A DNA stretch of 64,000 nt from the NCBI RefSeq assembly GCF_001663155.1, contig NZ_CP015963.1, positions 1-64,000 on the forward strand, written 5' to 3'. Both the position numbers and the translations under genes were made by a program. Position 1 is the stretch's first letter; every line of letters starts with the position of its first letter. Positions 26,535-36,359 of the stretch are shown here, piece by piece. The notes below the pieces were generated by a model. That model was not told the DNA's origin and searched no databases. It saw only the letters and a program-made list of their open reading frames with translations. This stretch comes from Altererythrobacter ishigakiensis. GTDB lineage: Bacteria; Pseudomonadota; Alphaproteobacteria; Sphingomonadales; Sphingomonadaceae.

Positions 26535-28163
26535 ATGGCTGAAACAAGCGCAGCAACGCAAAGCGGCATTCTGGGATGGATCGAGCGTACAGGCAACAAA
26601 TTGCCTGATCCGGTTTTCCTGTTTTTCTATCTGATCGCTGCGCTGATCATAATTTCCGTCATTAGTTCGCTGCTGGGTGTTTCCGCACTTCATCCAACGG
26701 AGATCGACACAACGACCGGAGCAGCCCTGAGCATTGAAGCCGTTAGCCTGCTAAGCGCTGAGAATATCCAGCGGCTGTGGGTAGAAATGCCCAAGACTTT
26801 CACGCACTTTCACCCGCTGGGCTATGTCCTGGTGGTCATGCTGGGCGCAGGTGTCGCTGAGCGATCCGGCTTCTTCGCTGCCGGGATGGCAAAGGCAGTA
26901 AAAAGCGCGCCGAAGGCGCTCTTGACCCCCGTCGTCGCGCTGGTGGCAATGATCGGCAACCATGCCGCAGACGCAGGATACGTCGTACTGATCCCGCTGG
27001 CAGGCATCCTGTTTGCTGCAGCCGGACGGCATCCGTTGGCTGGTATTGCGGCTGCCTTTGCTGGTGTTTCCGGCGGTTTCTCCGCCAATATTTCGCCGGG
27101 CCAGCTCGATGCGCTGCTTTTCGGTATTACCGAGGAAGCAGTTGGTGCAAGTGCACTTGATCCAACATGGACGGCGAATCTGGCTGGTAATTGGTATTTT
27201 ATCAGTGCGATGACCGTGCTGTTCCTGCCAATCATCTGGTATGTCACGGACAAGATTATCGAGCCCCGCCTTGGCCCATGGACCGGCGGCGGCTCGGCAG
27301 GTGCCGATGAAGACGGTAGCCCCGATCCGACAGAACACAGCGGCGAACTCGCCAGCAAGGGGCTGCGTCACGCTGGCTTGGCCGCTTTGTTTGTGGTTGG
27401 CCTTTGGATGGCAATGGTCTTCGCGCCGGGAACACCGCTGGTCAATGAAGCTGCATGTCTGACCCCAGACGGAGCGGCTGTTCCAGACTGCTCGATCCAC
27501 AGTGAACTGCGCCCTTTGTATCAGTCGCTGGTAGCGGCATTCTTCATCCTGTTCCTGCTTACTGGCTGGGCCTACGGGCGTGCTACCGGCGTTATCAAGA
27601 ACCACCGCGACATGGTCGACATGATGGCCGAGAGTATGAAGGACATGGGCTACTATCTGGTTCTGGCCTTCGCGGCGGCGCATTTTGTGGCCATGTTCAA
27701 TTGGTCCAACCTTGGCCTGATTTCGGCTGTGCATGGCGCAGACGCGATCCAAGCAACCGGCCTGCCTTTGCCGATTGTCCTTGGCCTAATGGTGATTTTC
27801 GCAGGTATCTTGAACCTCTTCGTTGGCTCTGCGAGCGCGAAATGGGCGCTGCTTGCGCCTATCCTTGTTCCGATGCTCATGCTCTTGGGGATCAGCCCTG
27901 AAGGCGCGACCGCCGCTTATCGCGTCGGGGACAGTGCAACTAACATCATCACACCGTTGATGGTGTATTTCCCACTGATCCTGGTATTTGCGAAGCGCTG
28001 GCAGAAAGATTTCGGACTAGGCAGTCTGACAGCAATGATGATGCCATACTCGGTGTGGTTGCTAATCTCGGGCACCGTGCTGATCGTGATCTGGTTCTAT
28101 CTCGGCATCCCACTGGGACCTGATGCGCCGGTTGGATACACTCTGCCGGGCAGTAACGAATAG
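26535..28163 (+). CDS. AbgT family transporter
   Basis: A 542-residue, roughly twelve-helix transporter of the AbgT family, described for p-aminobenzoyl-glutamate import and for sulfonamide efflux. Signature stretches: LPDPVFLFFYLIAALIII, the hairpin-like MIGNHAADAGYVVLIPLAG, GVSGGFSANISPGQLDALLFGITEEA, and the C-terminal NLFVGSASAKWALLAPILVPM with VGDSATNIITPLMVYFPL. ATG at 26535 is chosen; the longer frame to 26364 overlaps the divergent tdk start. Plus strand, inserted between tdk and yceI. A 6-bp GCGCTA/TAGCGC hairpin lies in its leader (26476-26497). Confidence 0.92.
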   Translation: MAETSAATQSGILGWIERTGNKLPDPVFLFFYLIAALIIISVISSLLGVSALHPTEIDTTTGAALSIEAVSLLSAENIQRLWVEMPKTFTHFHPLGYVLVVMLGAGVAERSGFFAAGMAKAVKSAPKALLTPVVALVAMIGNHAADAGYVVLIPLAGILFAAAGRHPLAGIAAAFAGVSGGFSANISPGQLDALLFGITEEAVGASALDPTWTANLAGNWYFISAMTVLFLPIIWYVTDKIIEPRLGPWTGGGSAGADEDGSPDPTEHSGELASKGLRHAGLAALFVVGLWMAMVFAPGTPLVNEAACLTPDGAAVPDCSIHSELRPLYQSLVAAFFILFLLTGWAYGRATGVIKNHRDMVDMMAESMKDMGYYLVLAFAAAHFVAMFNWSNLGLISAVHGADAIQATGLPLPIVLGLMVIFAGILNLFVGSASAKWALLAPILVPMLMLLGISPEGATAAYRVGDSATNIITPLMVYFPLILVFAKRWQKDFGLGSLTAMMMPYSVWLLISGTVLIVIWFYLGIPLGPDAPVGYTLPGSNE

Positions 28164-28216
28164 CCGGACTTTAATCGATTAAGGGAACAGACTGGCCGGC
28201 AAGGTATATTAATAGC

Positions 28217-28792
28217 ATGGCCTTGCTTCGCTCACTGATGGCTTTGGCAGCCGCAGCATTTCTGGTTGCAGCCCAGCCGGCTGGGCAAACATACTTTGTC
28301 GATAGCGCAGCAAGCAGTTTGTCGGCCAAGGTCCCGTTCTTTGGACTAGGGCGCAAATCTGCGGGCTTTCCCGAGGTTGCGGGCACGATAAAGTTGGATC
28401 GGGCGCGTCCGCAGAACATTGCGTTGGATGTGACAATTGATGCGACCAAACTCACCGCAGGTGACGATCTGACGCTTAACAGATTGAAGGGCGAACGCTT
28501 TTTTTGGGTAGAAAGACATCCCACCGTTCGTTTCGTCGGGCGCGAGATGAAAATGACCAGTCCAACACGAGGCAGCGTGGACGGTGACCTGACAGCGCGC
28601 GGTGTGACAAAGCCGGTCACTCTTGACGTAACTTTTGACAGACCGCCTGCCGAAGCGGCACCGGACGACATCATTGCGTTGACCGGTACTACACGCATCA
28701 ACCGCTACGACTTCGGGATGAAATCCTATCGGCTGATCGTGGGGAAATATGTCAATATTGAGCTGCGCGCTCGCATGGTGCCTAAGCCCTAG
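28217..28792 (+). CDS. YceI family periplasmic lipid-binding-like protein
   Basis: A 191-residue protein with a signal peptide (cleavage probably after LVAAQPAG or nearby) and the YceI lipocalin-like beta-barrel: VDSAASSLSAKVPFFGLGRKSAGFPEVAGTI, DATKLTAGDDLTLNRLKGERFFWVERHPTVRF, and DGDLTARGVTKPVTLDVTF. YceI proteins bind long-chain isoprenoids; no specific role is assignable. It converges on the MarR-GNAT gene with 3 nt between the stop codons. Confidence 0.9.
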   Translation: MALLRSLMALAAAAFLVAAQPAGQTYFVDSAASSLSAKVPFFGLGRKSAGFPEVAGTIKLDRARPQNIALDVTIDATKLTAGDDLTLNRLKGERFFWVERHPTVRFVGREMKMTSPTRGSVDGDLTARGVTKPVTLDVTFDRPPAEAAPDDIIALTGTTRINRYDFGMKSYRLIVGKYVNIELRARMVPKP

Positions 28793-28795
28793 CTC

Positions 28796-29713
28796 TTAAA
28801 GCTCGAGCAACCAATGCTCGCTGACTTCTTCCCTTCCAAATTCAGTCTGCACCTCTGTCGAGGTAATCCTGTAACCTTCGGCCGCATAAATCCTGCGCGC
28901 ACTCTCCAACACTGCATGGGTCCACAACACCATTTGCTTGTACCCCGCCTCTCTGGCGAACTGCGTGCATTTACGGACTAGTGCGGAACCGACGCCCAGC
29001 CCGCGCGCCTCAGGCTCTACATAAAGCATCCGTAGGCGAGCGGTCTCATTATCCTCATTTGCGACAAAAACAGAGCCCAGCATTCGGCCATTTCGCTCTG
29101 CAATCCAACCCTGATCCTTACCCGGCTTGAGATCACGCAAATAGGCGGCGCAGATCTCCATCATCAGCGCTTCCAGTTTGTCGCCCCACCCCCAATGTTC
29201 GCGATAGATGATCGCCTGACGCGCGCAGATATGTCCAAGATCGCCTGGCTGTAACTCTCTTAAAGACCATTGGGACTGAGTGTCGCGGAACAGCAAGTCA
29301 CCTGCCTCACCCAGCGCATTCACAAGGCGAACCGCGCCGTCTTCATCGAGCTGCGCCAGCAGCTTCTCCGTCTCAGCCAAAGTCACAGCATCAAGCGCCT
29401 GATATCTATCCTCGCCATCCGAGGTCAGCGAAAGCGGGCGTTCACGCGCATCCTCGCCTCTGCCGCGCTCAATCCATCCTTGCTTCTCCAGCTTGGCAAC
29501 CGTTCGGCTGAGATAGCCGGGATCGAGGCCCATTACCTGCGCGACATCGCGGGCGAGCACAGGCTGTCGCTCCCGAATTTCATAAGTCACGCGCGCTTCA
29601 ACCAGCGACAATTCGCCGCCCATATAGCGCGGCTCCAACAGCCCCATCAGCTGAGAGAATTGTCGGTTGAACGCACGAATGGCGGGCACGGCTTGCTGGA
29701 TCGCGACAGTCAT
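28796..29713 (-). CDS. MarR-type regulator fused to GNAT acetyltransferase
   Basis: A 305-residue fusion. Residues about 1-140 are a winged helix of the MarR family (LARDVAQVMGLDPGYLSRTVAKLEKQGWIERG). Residues about 150-305 are a GNAT domain with LRMLYVEPEARGLGVGSALVRKC carrying the acetyl-CoA loop. Such fusions are common in alphaproteobacteria; the target is unknown. It follows rbfA by 52 nt on the same strand and so extends the translation operon, or has its own promoter in that gap. Confidence 0.9.
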   Translation of the reverse strand: MTVAIQQAVPAIRAFNRQFSQLMGLLEPRYMGGELSLVEARVTYEIRERQPVLARDVAQVMGLDPGYLSRTVAKLEKQGWIERGRGEDARERPLSLTSDGEDRYQALDAVTLAETEKLLAQLDEDGAVRLVNALGEAGDLLFRDTQSQWSLRELQPGDLGHICARQAIIYREHWGWGDKLEALMMEICAAYLRDLKPGKDQGWIAERNGRMLGSVFVANEDNETARLRMLYVEPEARGLGVGSALVRKCTQFAREAGYKQMVLWTHAVLESARRIYAAEGYRITSTEVQTEFGREEVSEHWLLEL

Positions 29714-29765
29714 TCAGACGGCATCGCGATATTAGTTGCCAAAGTCAACTATAATTCAGCCGGGA

Positions 29766-30164
29766 CTATTCGCCCTCATCCAGATCACGCGCCACCTTGG
29801 GATCGCGCAGCAGTCTTTCGATACGGTCGGCTTCGTCAAAGCTCTCGTCAGAACGGAATTTGAGCTTGGGCGCGAACTTCAGGCCCAACCGCTTGGCAAC
29901 TTCTCGCTGCAGGAACGCTGTATTCTGCCTTAGCGCCTTTACGACTGCATCCTCATCCGCACCCAACAACGGCTTCACATAAGCGGTTGCATTGCGCAGA
30001 TCGGGGGTCATGCGCACTTCAGTCACCGCAATATTTGCTGCGCTGACGATATCGTCATGCACTTCTTGCCGGGCGAGAAGTTCGCTCAGGATATGCCGCA
30101 CACGCTCTGCCACTTTGAGGACGCGAACCGAGTGCTGTTCTGGTGTAAATTGCTGCCGCGCCAT
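29766..30164 (-). CDS. rbfA: Ribosome-binding factor A
   Basis: Cold-shock ribosome maturation factor for the 30S subunit (132 residues, KH-like fold). [21 protein letters not shown], then [19 protein letters not shown] and the C-terminal [20 protein letters not shown] match the family. Its start overlaps the thioesterase stop by one nucleotide. Usually followed by truB; here truB is about 4.7 kb away. Confidence 0.95.
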   Translation of the reverse strand: MARQQFTPEQHSVRVLKVAERVRHILSELLARQEVHDDIVSAANIAVTEVRMTPDLRNATAYVKPLLGADEDAVVKALRQNTAFLQREVAKRLGLKFAPKLKFRSDESFDEADRIERLLRDPKVARDLDEGE

Positions 30165-30604
30165 TATCCCATTCCTGTTTCAGTGGGCGTCGGGCGCATG
30201 GTCGGGATTGCTGTTGAGGTCGCGCGTGCCAGCATCTGCCCCTCTTCGGTCAGCAGTTCTCCCTCCAGGAAGATCACGCGTCGCCCGCCGCGCACAACAC
30301 GGCCCTTGCCGATGATCGTTGCGCCTTCAGGCAACAACCCCAGCAACTGCATCGAAATCTCTAGGTTGAGCGGGGCCTGCTCTCCGCCCGTCATCGCGAC
30401 GTAGGCATAGCCCATCACATCATCGAGATAACCCGCGACAAGCCCGCCCTGCACGCCTCCTCGCCAAGTGGTCATCTGCTTCTGGACAGTGAACCGCATG
30501 GTGGCCGTCGCGGTTTCTTCATCGAATCCGACAAACTCGCTACCTAGCAGCGCGCTATGCGGCGAGTCTGCGCCATCAGATGGGTGATATTGATATTCGC
30601 TCAT
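30164..30604 (-). CDS. PaaI-like hotdog thioesterase
   Basis: A 146-residue hotdog-fold acyl-CoA thioesterase. [22 protein letters not shown] is the characteristic catalytic segment (Gly/Asp dyad), followed by the beta-strand core [24 protein letters not shown]. The gene lies between infB and rbfA, co-directional and coupled to rbfA, although a thioesterase is not part of the classical operon. The substrate acyl-CoA is unknown. Confidence 0.85.
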   Translation of the reverse strand: MSEYQYHPSDGADSPHSALLGSEFVGFDEETATATMRFTVQKQMTTWRGGVQGGLVAGYLDDVMGYAYVAMTGGEQAPLNLEISMQLLGLLPEGATIIGKGRVVRGGRRVIFLEGELLTEEGQMLARATSTAIPTMRPTPTETGMG

Positions 30605-30675
30605 CTGGATATGCCCAGCAGGACAGCCGAGGGCAAGCGGTGACCTTCGTAGATCTTCGTCACCCTCTAGCCCCC

Positions 30676-33189
30676 TTAGCCGACCTCGAGCGTCCGCTCA
30701 CGCTCCTCTACTTCGAAGACTTCCAGCTGGTCGCCCGGCTGAATGTCGTTCGTGTCTTCGAGCACGACACCGCACTCAAGGCCCGCACGCACTTCGTCGA
30801 CATCGTCCTTGAAGCGGCGCAGCGATGCGATTGTCGTCGCTGAGACGATAACATCTTCGCGGGTGAGACGCGCGAACAGGCCTTTGCGGATAACGCCTTC
30901 TTCGACCAGCAGACCAGCTGCCTTGTCGCGCTTGCCCGACTTGAAGACCTGCTTGACCTCAGCGCGGCCAACCACTGTCTCGATCCGCTCCGGACCAAGC
31001 TCGCCGGCCATTTCCTTCGCGACTTCTTCGGTCAGGTGATAGATGACATCGTAATACATCATCCGCACGTTATCGCGCTTTACCATGTCGCGTGCCTTGG
31101 CATTCGGACGAACGTTGAAGCCGATGATCGGCGCGTTGGAAGCCGCAGCCAGTGTCACGTCGCTTTCGGTGATCGCGCCAACGCCTGCATGCAACACGCG
31201 TACCTTGATCTCGTCATTCGAGATGTTGTGCAGCGCGGTGACGATTGCTTCGACCGAACCTTGCACGTCCGCCTTTACCAGCACCGGCCATTCAATGACA
31301 TTCGATGCCAAATTGTTGAACATCGTATCAAAGCTGGTCGGAGCAAGCGCAGTACGCTTTTCGGTCGCCTTTTCCTGACGGTACTGAGCAACTTCACGCG
31401 CGCGCTGATCGTTCTCGACCACTGTCAGAAGATCACCAGCACCCGGCACTCCGCCAAGCCCCAGAACCTCGACTGGCATCGATGGGCCAGCTTCCTTGAT
31501 CTGCTTACCCTGATCATTGACAATGGCGCGAACTTTGCCGCTCTCGGTCCCCACAACGAAGGTGTCGCCACGCTTCAGCGTACCGCGTGTGATGATAACC
31601 GTTGCAACGGGGCCGCGGCCCTTATCTAACTGAGCTTCGATCACGGTCGCTTCGGCATCGCGATCTGGGCGTGCTTTCAGCTCGAGGAGCTCTGCCTGAA
31701 GTTCGATCTTCTCAATCAATTCGTCCAAGCCGGTGCCTTTAAGTGCTGAAATTTCAACATCTTGCACATCACCCGACATCGCCTCGACGATCACTTCATG
31801 CTCAAGCAAACGCGAACGGATATTGTTCGGGTCGGCTTCAGGCTTGTCGCATTTGTTGATCGCGACAATCATCGGAACGCCAGCGGCCTTCGTGTGATTG
31901 ATCGCTTCAATCGTCTGCGGCATCACGCCGTCGTCTGCTGCGACAACCAGTACGACAATGTCGGTTACATTCGCACCGCGGGCACGCATTTCAGAGAACG
32001 CAGCGTGGCCCGGAGTGTCAAGGAAAGTGATCTTCCCACCAGACTTGGTATCAATCTGATAGCTGCCGATATGCTGCGTAATGCCACCAGCTTCCCCTTT
32101 GGTCACGTTGGTTCCGCGCAGCGCATCGAGCAGGCTGGTCTTGCCGTGGTCAACGTGCCCCATGATGGTCACAACCGGTGGACGCGGCTTCAGCGTTTCT
32201 TCCGGATCGACATCCTCTTCGGTTTGAATATCGACGTCGGCTTCTGAGACCTTCTGGATGTTATGGCCAAACTGCTCGACCAAAAGCTCAGCCGTATCCT
32301 GATCGATGGTCTGATTGACTGTGACCATCATGTCCAGATTGAACAGTTCCTTGACCAGATCAGCGCCTTTTTCACCCATCCGCTTGGCAAGTTCACCAAC
32401 CGTAATGGCTTCCGGCACGACAACGTCGCGGATCTGCTTCTCACGGGGGCGATTATCGCCCCCGCCTTGTAACCTGCGTTCTTTCTCACGCGCACGTTTC
32501 AGCGCCGCGAGCGAACGCGCCCGGCGTCCTTCGTCTTCATTCAGCGCTTTTGTTACTGTCAGCTTGCCCGAACGGCGCTTGTCCTTGCCCCCACCACGCT
32601 TCGGCTTCTCTTCCTTCTTCTTCTCGGGTCGCTTGGGTTCAGGCCGGGCAACCGGCGTAAACTTGCGCGCAGATGGCGTGGGCGTATCGCCTGCCGCCGC
32701 AGCAGAGGCATCTGCGGCATCTTCAGCAACTTGCGCCTCAGCCTCAGCAGCCGCCTTGGCTTCCTCCGCAGCACGCTTCTCAGCCTCTTCTTCTGCCTTG
32801 CGATTTTCCTCCGCGCGCTTCTTCTCGTCAGCCTTGGCCTCCTTGGCCTTCTTGTCATCACGCTTGCGCGCCTCTTCGAGGGCTTTCAGGCGCGCCTCCT
32901 CAGCTTCGCGTGCCAGACGGGCAGCGAGTTCCTGAGGTGTTTCTTTAGGAGCAGCCGGCTTCTTTGGCGCGGCCTTCTTGGCCGCTGGCGCAGGCGCTGG
33001 CTCTGGTTCGGGCGCAGGTGCTGGCGTAGGCGCAGGTGTTTCACCCGGTTTCAACAGCTTGCGGCGGCGCTTAACCTCGACCGCAACCTTGTTGGTGCGG
33101 CCATGGCTAAAGGTCTGCTTGACCTCGCCAGGTTGCGCACCTTTCAGTGTCAGCGGTTTACGGGCCGGTTTTTTTTCTTCGTCGCTCAT
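30676..33189 (-). CDS. infB: Translation initiation factor IF-2
   Basis: GTPase that recruits initiator tRNA to the 30S subunit. An 837-residue protein: a long N-terminal region rich in Lys/Ala/Pro/Glu (coiled-coil and low-complexity, about 40-200), a G domain with G1 [24 protein letters not shown] and NKCDKPE, then domains II-IV ending in [20 protein letters not shown]. The usual infB position after nusA and ylxR holds. Confidence 0.98.
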   Translation of the reverse strand: MSDEEKKPARKPLTLKGAQPGEVKQTFSHGRTNKVAVEVKRRRKLLKPGETPAPTPAPAPEPEPAPAPAAKKAAPKKPAAPKETPQELAARLAREAEEARLKALEEARKRDDKKAKEAKADEKKRAEENRKAEEEAEKRAAEEAKAAAEAEAQVAEDAADASAAAAGDTPTPSARKFTPVARPEPKRPEKKKEEKPKRGGGKDKRRSGKLTVTKALNEDEGRRARSLAALKRAREKERRLQGGGDNRPREKQIRDVVVPEAITVGELAKRMGEKGADLVKELFNLDMMVTVNQTIDQDTAELLVEQFGHNIQKVSEADVDIQTEEDVDPEETLKPRPPVVTIMGHVDHGKTSLLDALRGTNVTKGEAGGITQHIGSYQIDTKSGGKITFLDTPGHAAFSEMRARGANVTDIVVLVVAADDGVMPQTIEAINHTKAAGVPMIVAINKCDKPEADPNNIRSRLLEHEVIVEAMSGDVQDVEISALKGTGLDELIEKIELQAELLELKARPDRDAEATVIEAQLDKGRGPVATVIITRGTLKRGDTFVVGTESGKVRAIVNDQGKQIKEAGPSMPVEVLGLGGVPGAGDLLTVVENDQRAREVAQYRQEKATEKRTALAPTSFDTMFNNLASNVIEWPVLVKADVQGSVEAIVTALHNISNDEIKVRVLHAGVGAITESDVTLAAASNAPIIGFNVRPNAKARDMVKRDNVRMMYYDVIYHLTEEVAKEMAGELGPERIETVVGRAEVKQVFKSGKRDKAAGLLVEEGVIRKGLFARLTREDVIVSATTIASLRRFKDDVDEVRAGLECGVVLEDTNDIQPGDQLEVFEVEERERTLEVG

Positions 33190-33205
33190 CTAGCAATTGC
33201 GTCCT

Positions 33206-33970
33206 TCACACATTCAATTCTTCGTCCAGGTGACCGGAAGAGGTCTGATCACCATCAGTTTCAGAAGGCGATTGGCCTCCGAGATATTGCAGCAGCCGTA
33301 CCAAAGCACCCTCGATCCGGCGCGCCGCAGCACCATTATTCAGCGCCAGGTGGACAACATTGTCGCGGCCCAATGCCACAGACAAAGCCGCCCGGTCCAG
33401 TGGCAAGACAATTCCTCGCTCGCCGCTGCCTTCTGCATCGCGTCCCACACGCCATGCCTGATCCAATTTCTTACGCCCGTCTTCACTCGCATCAGAAGCA
33501 TGCAGAAGCAGCTCTGTACGTCTGGTGCGGGCTTGTTCTTCAATCCGCGACGTACCCAACACAAGGTGCCCCGCACGCAATTCCAAACCCAGCCGGTCAA
33601 GAAGCAGTTTGGTCAAAGCTTGTTCAGCCATTGCTGGCAAATCAGCTGGAATCTCGAGCTTTGCACCTTTGAATGCGCGCCCCAAAGCACCCTTTAACTG
33701 GCCCTTAGCAAGCGCGGATTCAAGCTCAGCTCGCGTAACACCGATCCATGCGCCACGCCCAGGAGCTTTCGCATGAGGATCGGGCAACACCAATCCGTCC
33801 GGCGAAATAGCGAGGCGCAGCAGACTGTCGCGCGAGGCATGCTTGCCAGTCAGGATGCACTTGCGTTCTGGCGCACTCTTGCTGGCGCAGGCTTCGCCGG
33901 ACGCCGTTTTACGGTGTCTCGGCTTGTCAACGATGTCGGAGCTTACGCGCTCATTGGGTGGAGTCCGCAT
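33206..33970 (-). CDS. YlxR family RNA-binding protein (DUF448) with L7Ae-like C-terminus
   Basis: Protein encoded between nusA and infB, as is usual. Start at 33970 is set by AGGAGG and gives 254 residues; it overlaps the nusA end by 20 nt. The N-terminal half has the YlxR signature ERKCILTGKHASRDSLLRL and GRGAWI. The C-terminal half (about 150-254, beginning near HASDASEDGRKKLDQA) resembles an L7Ae-type RNA-binding module (GRDNVVHLALNNGAAARRIEGAL), as in many alphaproteobacterial YlxR proteins. The precise role is unknown. Confidence 0.88.
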   Translation of the reverse strand: MRTPPNERVSSDIVDKPRHRKTASGEACASKSAPERKCILTGKHASRDSLLRLAISPDGLVLPDPHAKAPGRGAWIGVTRAELESALAKGQLKGALGRAFKGAKLEIPADLPAMAEQALTKLLLDRLGLELRAGHLVLGTSRIEEQARTRRTELLLHASDASEDGRKKLDQAWRVGRDAEGSGERGIVLPLDRAALSVALGRDNVVHLALNNGAAARRIEGALVRLLQYLGGQSPSETDGDQTSSGHLDEELNV

Positions 33971-35609
33971 CGGCGGCCTCCTGAGTTGCGGCATCTTCGG
34001 CGGCCGGAGCCACCTCTTCCTCATCTTCAAACCAATGCGCGCGAGCGGCCATGATGATCTCGTTGCCCTGCTCTTCAGTCAGGCCATATTCACCCAGCAC
34101 TCCGCCCTTGTCTTGCTCGCGGATCGACGGACGACGCATCGGCGGTCCGTCCGAGTTACGGCGACGCGGAGCTTCGCGCTTCTTGGCAATAAGTTCATCC
34201 GTCGCGAGGTCGGCCAAATCGTCAAGCGTCTTGATGCCCGCTTTGCCCAGGGTCACCAACATGACTTCTGTCAGATGCGGCATGTCGGCCAGATCGTCTT
34301 CGACGCCCAGCTCACGACGCTCAGTGCGTGCAGCTTCTTCGTGGCGATCAAGCGCTTCCTTGGCACGGCTTTGAAGTTCTTCAGCGAGCTCTTCGTCAAA
34401 ACCCTCGATCGATGCCAGCTCTTCCAGTTCGACGTAGGCAACTTCGTCAAGCTCGGCGAACCCTTCTGCAACAAGCAGCTGAGACAGCGTTTCATCAACG
34501 TCGAGCTCTTCTTCGAACATCTTCGAGCGCTCGGCGAATTCCTTCGAACGCTTTTCGCTCGCTTCCTCTTCAGTCATGATATCGATCTGGTGACCGGTGA
34601 GTTGGCTAGCCAGGCGCACGTTCTGACCGCGGCGACCGATTGCCAGCGATAGCTGGTCATCGGGTACAACCACTTCGATTCGGCCTTCTTCCTCGTCCAG
34701 AACCACGCGAGCCACCGTTGCCGGTTGCAGCGCATTCACGACGAAAGTTGCGGTGTCCTCGGACCATGGAATAATGTCGATCTTCTCGCCCTGCAGTTCC
34801 TGCACAACGGCCTGAACGCGAGAACCCTTCATACCGACACAGGCACCGACCGGATCAATCGAGCTGTCATGGCTGATCACGCCGATCTTCGCACGGCTGC
34901 CCGGATCTCGGGCAGCGGCCTTGATCTCGATGATGCCGTCGTAGATCTCGGGCACTTCCTGCGCGAACAGCTTGCGCATGAAATCAGGGTGCGCGCGGCT
35001 AAGGAAGATCTGCTGACCGCGATTGTTGCGCTCAACCTTTGTAATGATCGCACGGATCCGTTCGCCAACACGCGCCGCTTCACGCGGGATTTGCTGGTCA
35101 CGGCGGATAACGCCTTCGGCTCGACCAAGGTTGACGATCACGTGACCGAATTCAACTGACTTGATCACACCGGTAATGACTTCGCCTGCGCGATCCTTGA
35201 ATTCTTCATACTGACGCTCGCGTTCTGCATCGCGAACTTTCTGGAAGATCACCTGCTTGGCGCTCTGCGCGTCGATGCGACCCAAATCAACCGGTGGCAG
35301 GGGATCAACGATGAAATCGCCGATCTTGGCATCTTCCTGCAGTTTTTGCGCCGCCTTCAGATCAACCTGCTTGAAGTAGTCTTCGACTTCCTCGACCACT
35401 TCAACCACACGCCAAAGGCGCAGATCGCCAGTTTGCGGGTCCAGCTTGGCGCGAATGTCGTTCTCCGCGCCATAGCGGTTGCGCGCGCTTTTCTGGATCG
35501 CTTCTTCCATCGCTTCAATGACGATCGCCTTGTCGATCATCTTTTCCGAAGCGACTGCATTTGCAATCGCAAGCAGTTCAGCCTTGTTCGCAGAAATTGC
35601 CGTGGCCAT
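33951..35609 (-). CDS. nusA: Transcription termination/antitermination factor NusA
   Basis: A 552-residue RNA-polymerase-associated factor. Order: N-terminal polymerase-binding domain, S1 domain (EVITGVIKSVEFGHVIVNLG region, about 135-200), KH1 and KH2 (GACVGMKGSRVQAVVQEL and SLAIGRRGQNVRLASQL), then acidic C-terminal repeats with helix-hairpin-helix segments, and a low-complexity acidic tail. The start overlaps rimP by one nucleotide. Confidence 0.97.
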   Translation of the reverse strand: MATAISANKAELLAIANAVASEKMIDKAIVIEAMEEAIQKSARNRYGAENDIRAKLDPQTGDLRLWRVVEVVEEVEDYFKQVDLKAAQKLQEDAKIGDFIVDPLPPVDLGRIDAQSAKQVIFQKVRDAERERQYEEFKDRAGEVITGVIKSVEFGHVIVNLGRAEGVIRRDQQIPREAARVGERIRAIITKVERNNRGQQIFLSRAHPDFMRKLFAQEVPEIYDGIIEIKAAARDPGSRAKIGVISHDSSIDPVGACVGMKGSRVQAVVQELQGEKIDIIPWSEDTATFVVNALQPATVARVVLDEEEGRIEVVVPDDQLSLAIGRRGQNVRLASQLTGHQIDIMTEEEASEKRSKEFAERSKMFEEELDVDETLSQLLVAEGFAELDEVAYVELEELASIEGFDEELAEELQSRAKEALDRHEEAARTERRELGVEDDLADMPHLTEVMLVTLGKAGIKTLDDLADLATDELIAKKREAPRRRNSDGPPMRRPSIREQDKGGVLGEYGLTEEQGNEIIMAARAHWFEDEEEVAPAAEDAATQEAADADSTQ

Positions 35610-36169
35610 CAGTCTTGAGCCTCTTCTTCTTCAAGTATGTCTTCAGCGCCGCTCGTATCGAGCGGCTGAGTGGCGGCGATCAGCGCGTCGGTCAAGACAA
35701 GCTTCGCCGAATGAACCATTTCAAGCGGGTAGGAAACCTCCCCCGCCTTGTTGTCTTCGATGGTAACTATACCACCTTCGATACCCTTCAAGATACCGCG
35801 AAGGTTACGCTGACCGTCCCAATCCTTGGCCATGGAGACTTTCGCTTCGTGGCCCAGCCAATTCGCGTAGTCTTTGGCGCGTGTCAGCGGGCGGTCGATG
35901 CCGGGCGAACTCACTTCAAGGTGATAGGCACCTTCAATCAGAGTTTCGCCCGCTTCTTCAGCGGCATCCATCGCGTCAGACACCGCACGAGAAAGCGCAG
36001 CGCATTGATCGATGATCAGCTGGCCCGTCGCTGGGTCTTCCGCCATGATCTGCAACGCCATACCGCCGTCACCGGCTTCCGAAGGCATCATCTTCACGCG
36101 CACGAGATCAAAGCCGAGAGCTTTCGCTTCGGGCTCGATAATCTCAGTCAGTCGCGCAATGTTTGCCAT
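35609..36169 (-). CDS. rimP: Ribosome maturation factor RimP
   Basis: A 186-residue factor for 30S assembly. IIEPEAKALGFDLVRVKM starts the N-terminal domain; YHLEVSSPGIDRPLTRAKDYANWLG carries the family signature. First gene of the rimP-nusA-ylxR-infB-rbfA operon; the upstream gap to 36359 must hold its promoter, but I could not assign one. The C-terminus is acidic (EEEEAQD). Confidence 0.95.
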   Translation of the reverse strand: MANIARLTEIIEPEAKALGFDLVRVKMMPSEAGDGGMALQIMAEDPATGQLIIDQCAALSRAVSDAMDAAEEAGETLIEGAYHLEVSSPGIDRPLTRAKDYANWLGHEAKVSMAKDWDGQRNLRGILKGIEGGIVTIEDNKAGEVSYPLEMVHSAKLVLTDALIAATQPLDTSGAEDILEEEEAQD

Positions 36170-36304
36170 TCGGTCTCCGTAGTCCTCGCGTCATTGCTGA
36201 CAAAAGCCGTTTGGGCCGGCCCCTTGCGGCGCCAGCATCTCAACTTTGTGTCGACAATGTCGGGATGAGGGGCAGATAGGCGCGAGTCGCACGAATGGCA
36301 AGCA

Positions 36305-36337
36305 GTAAAGAAAAGGGGGCCGCAACGCCGGCCCCTT
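36305..36337 (-). terminator. Intrinsic terminator after metzincin gene 1
   Basis: GGGGCCG (36316-36322) pairs with CGGCCCC (36329-36335) around a 6-nt loop. The minus-strand transcript continues CTTTTCTTT. It lies just beyond the stop codon of the 36360-37244 gene. Confidence 0.8.
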
Positions 36338-36359
36338 AATCTTGCAAAGTGGCTAAGTC

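Noticed and set aside
26751..27752. A 333-codon minus-strand ORF opposite the AbgT transporter
   Set aside because: Low-complexity His/Gln-rich translation, antisense to a conserved membrane protein.
28171..28701. A 176-codon minus-strand ORF opposite yceI
   Set aside because: Its translation has no known motif, while the plus-strand frame is a clear YceI with signal peptide.
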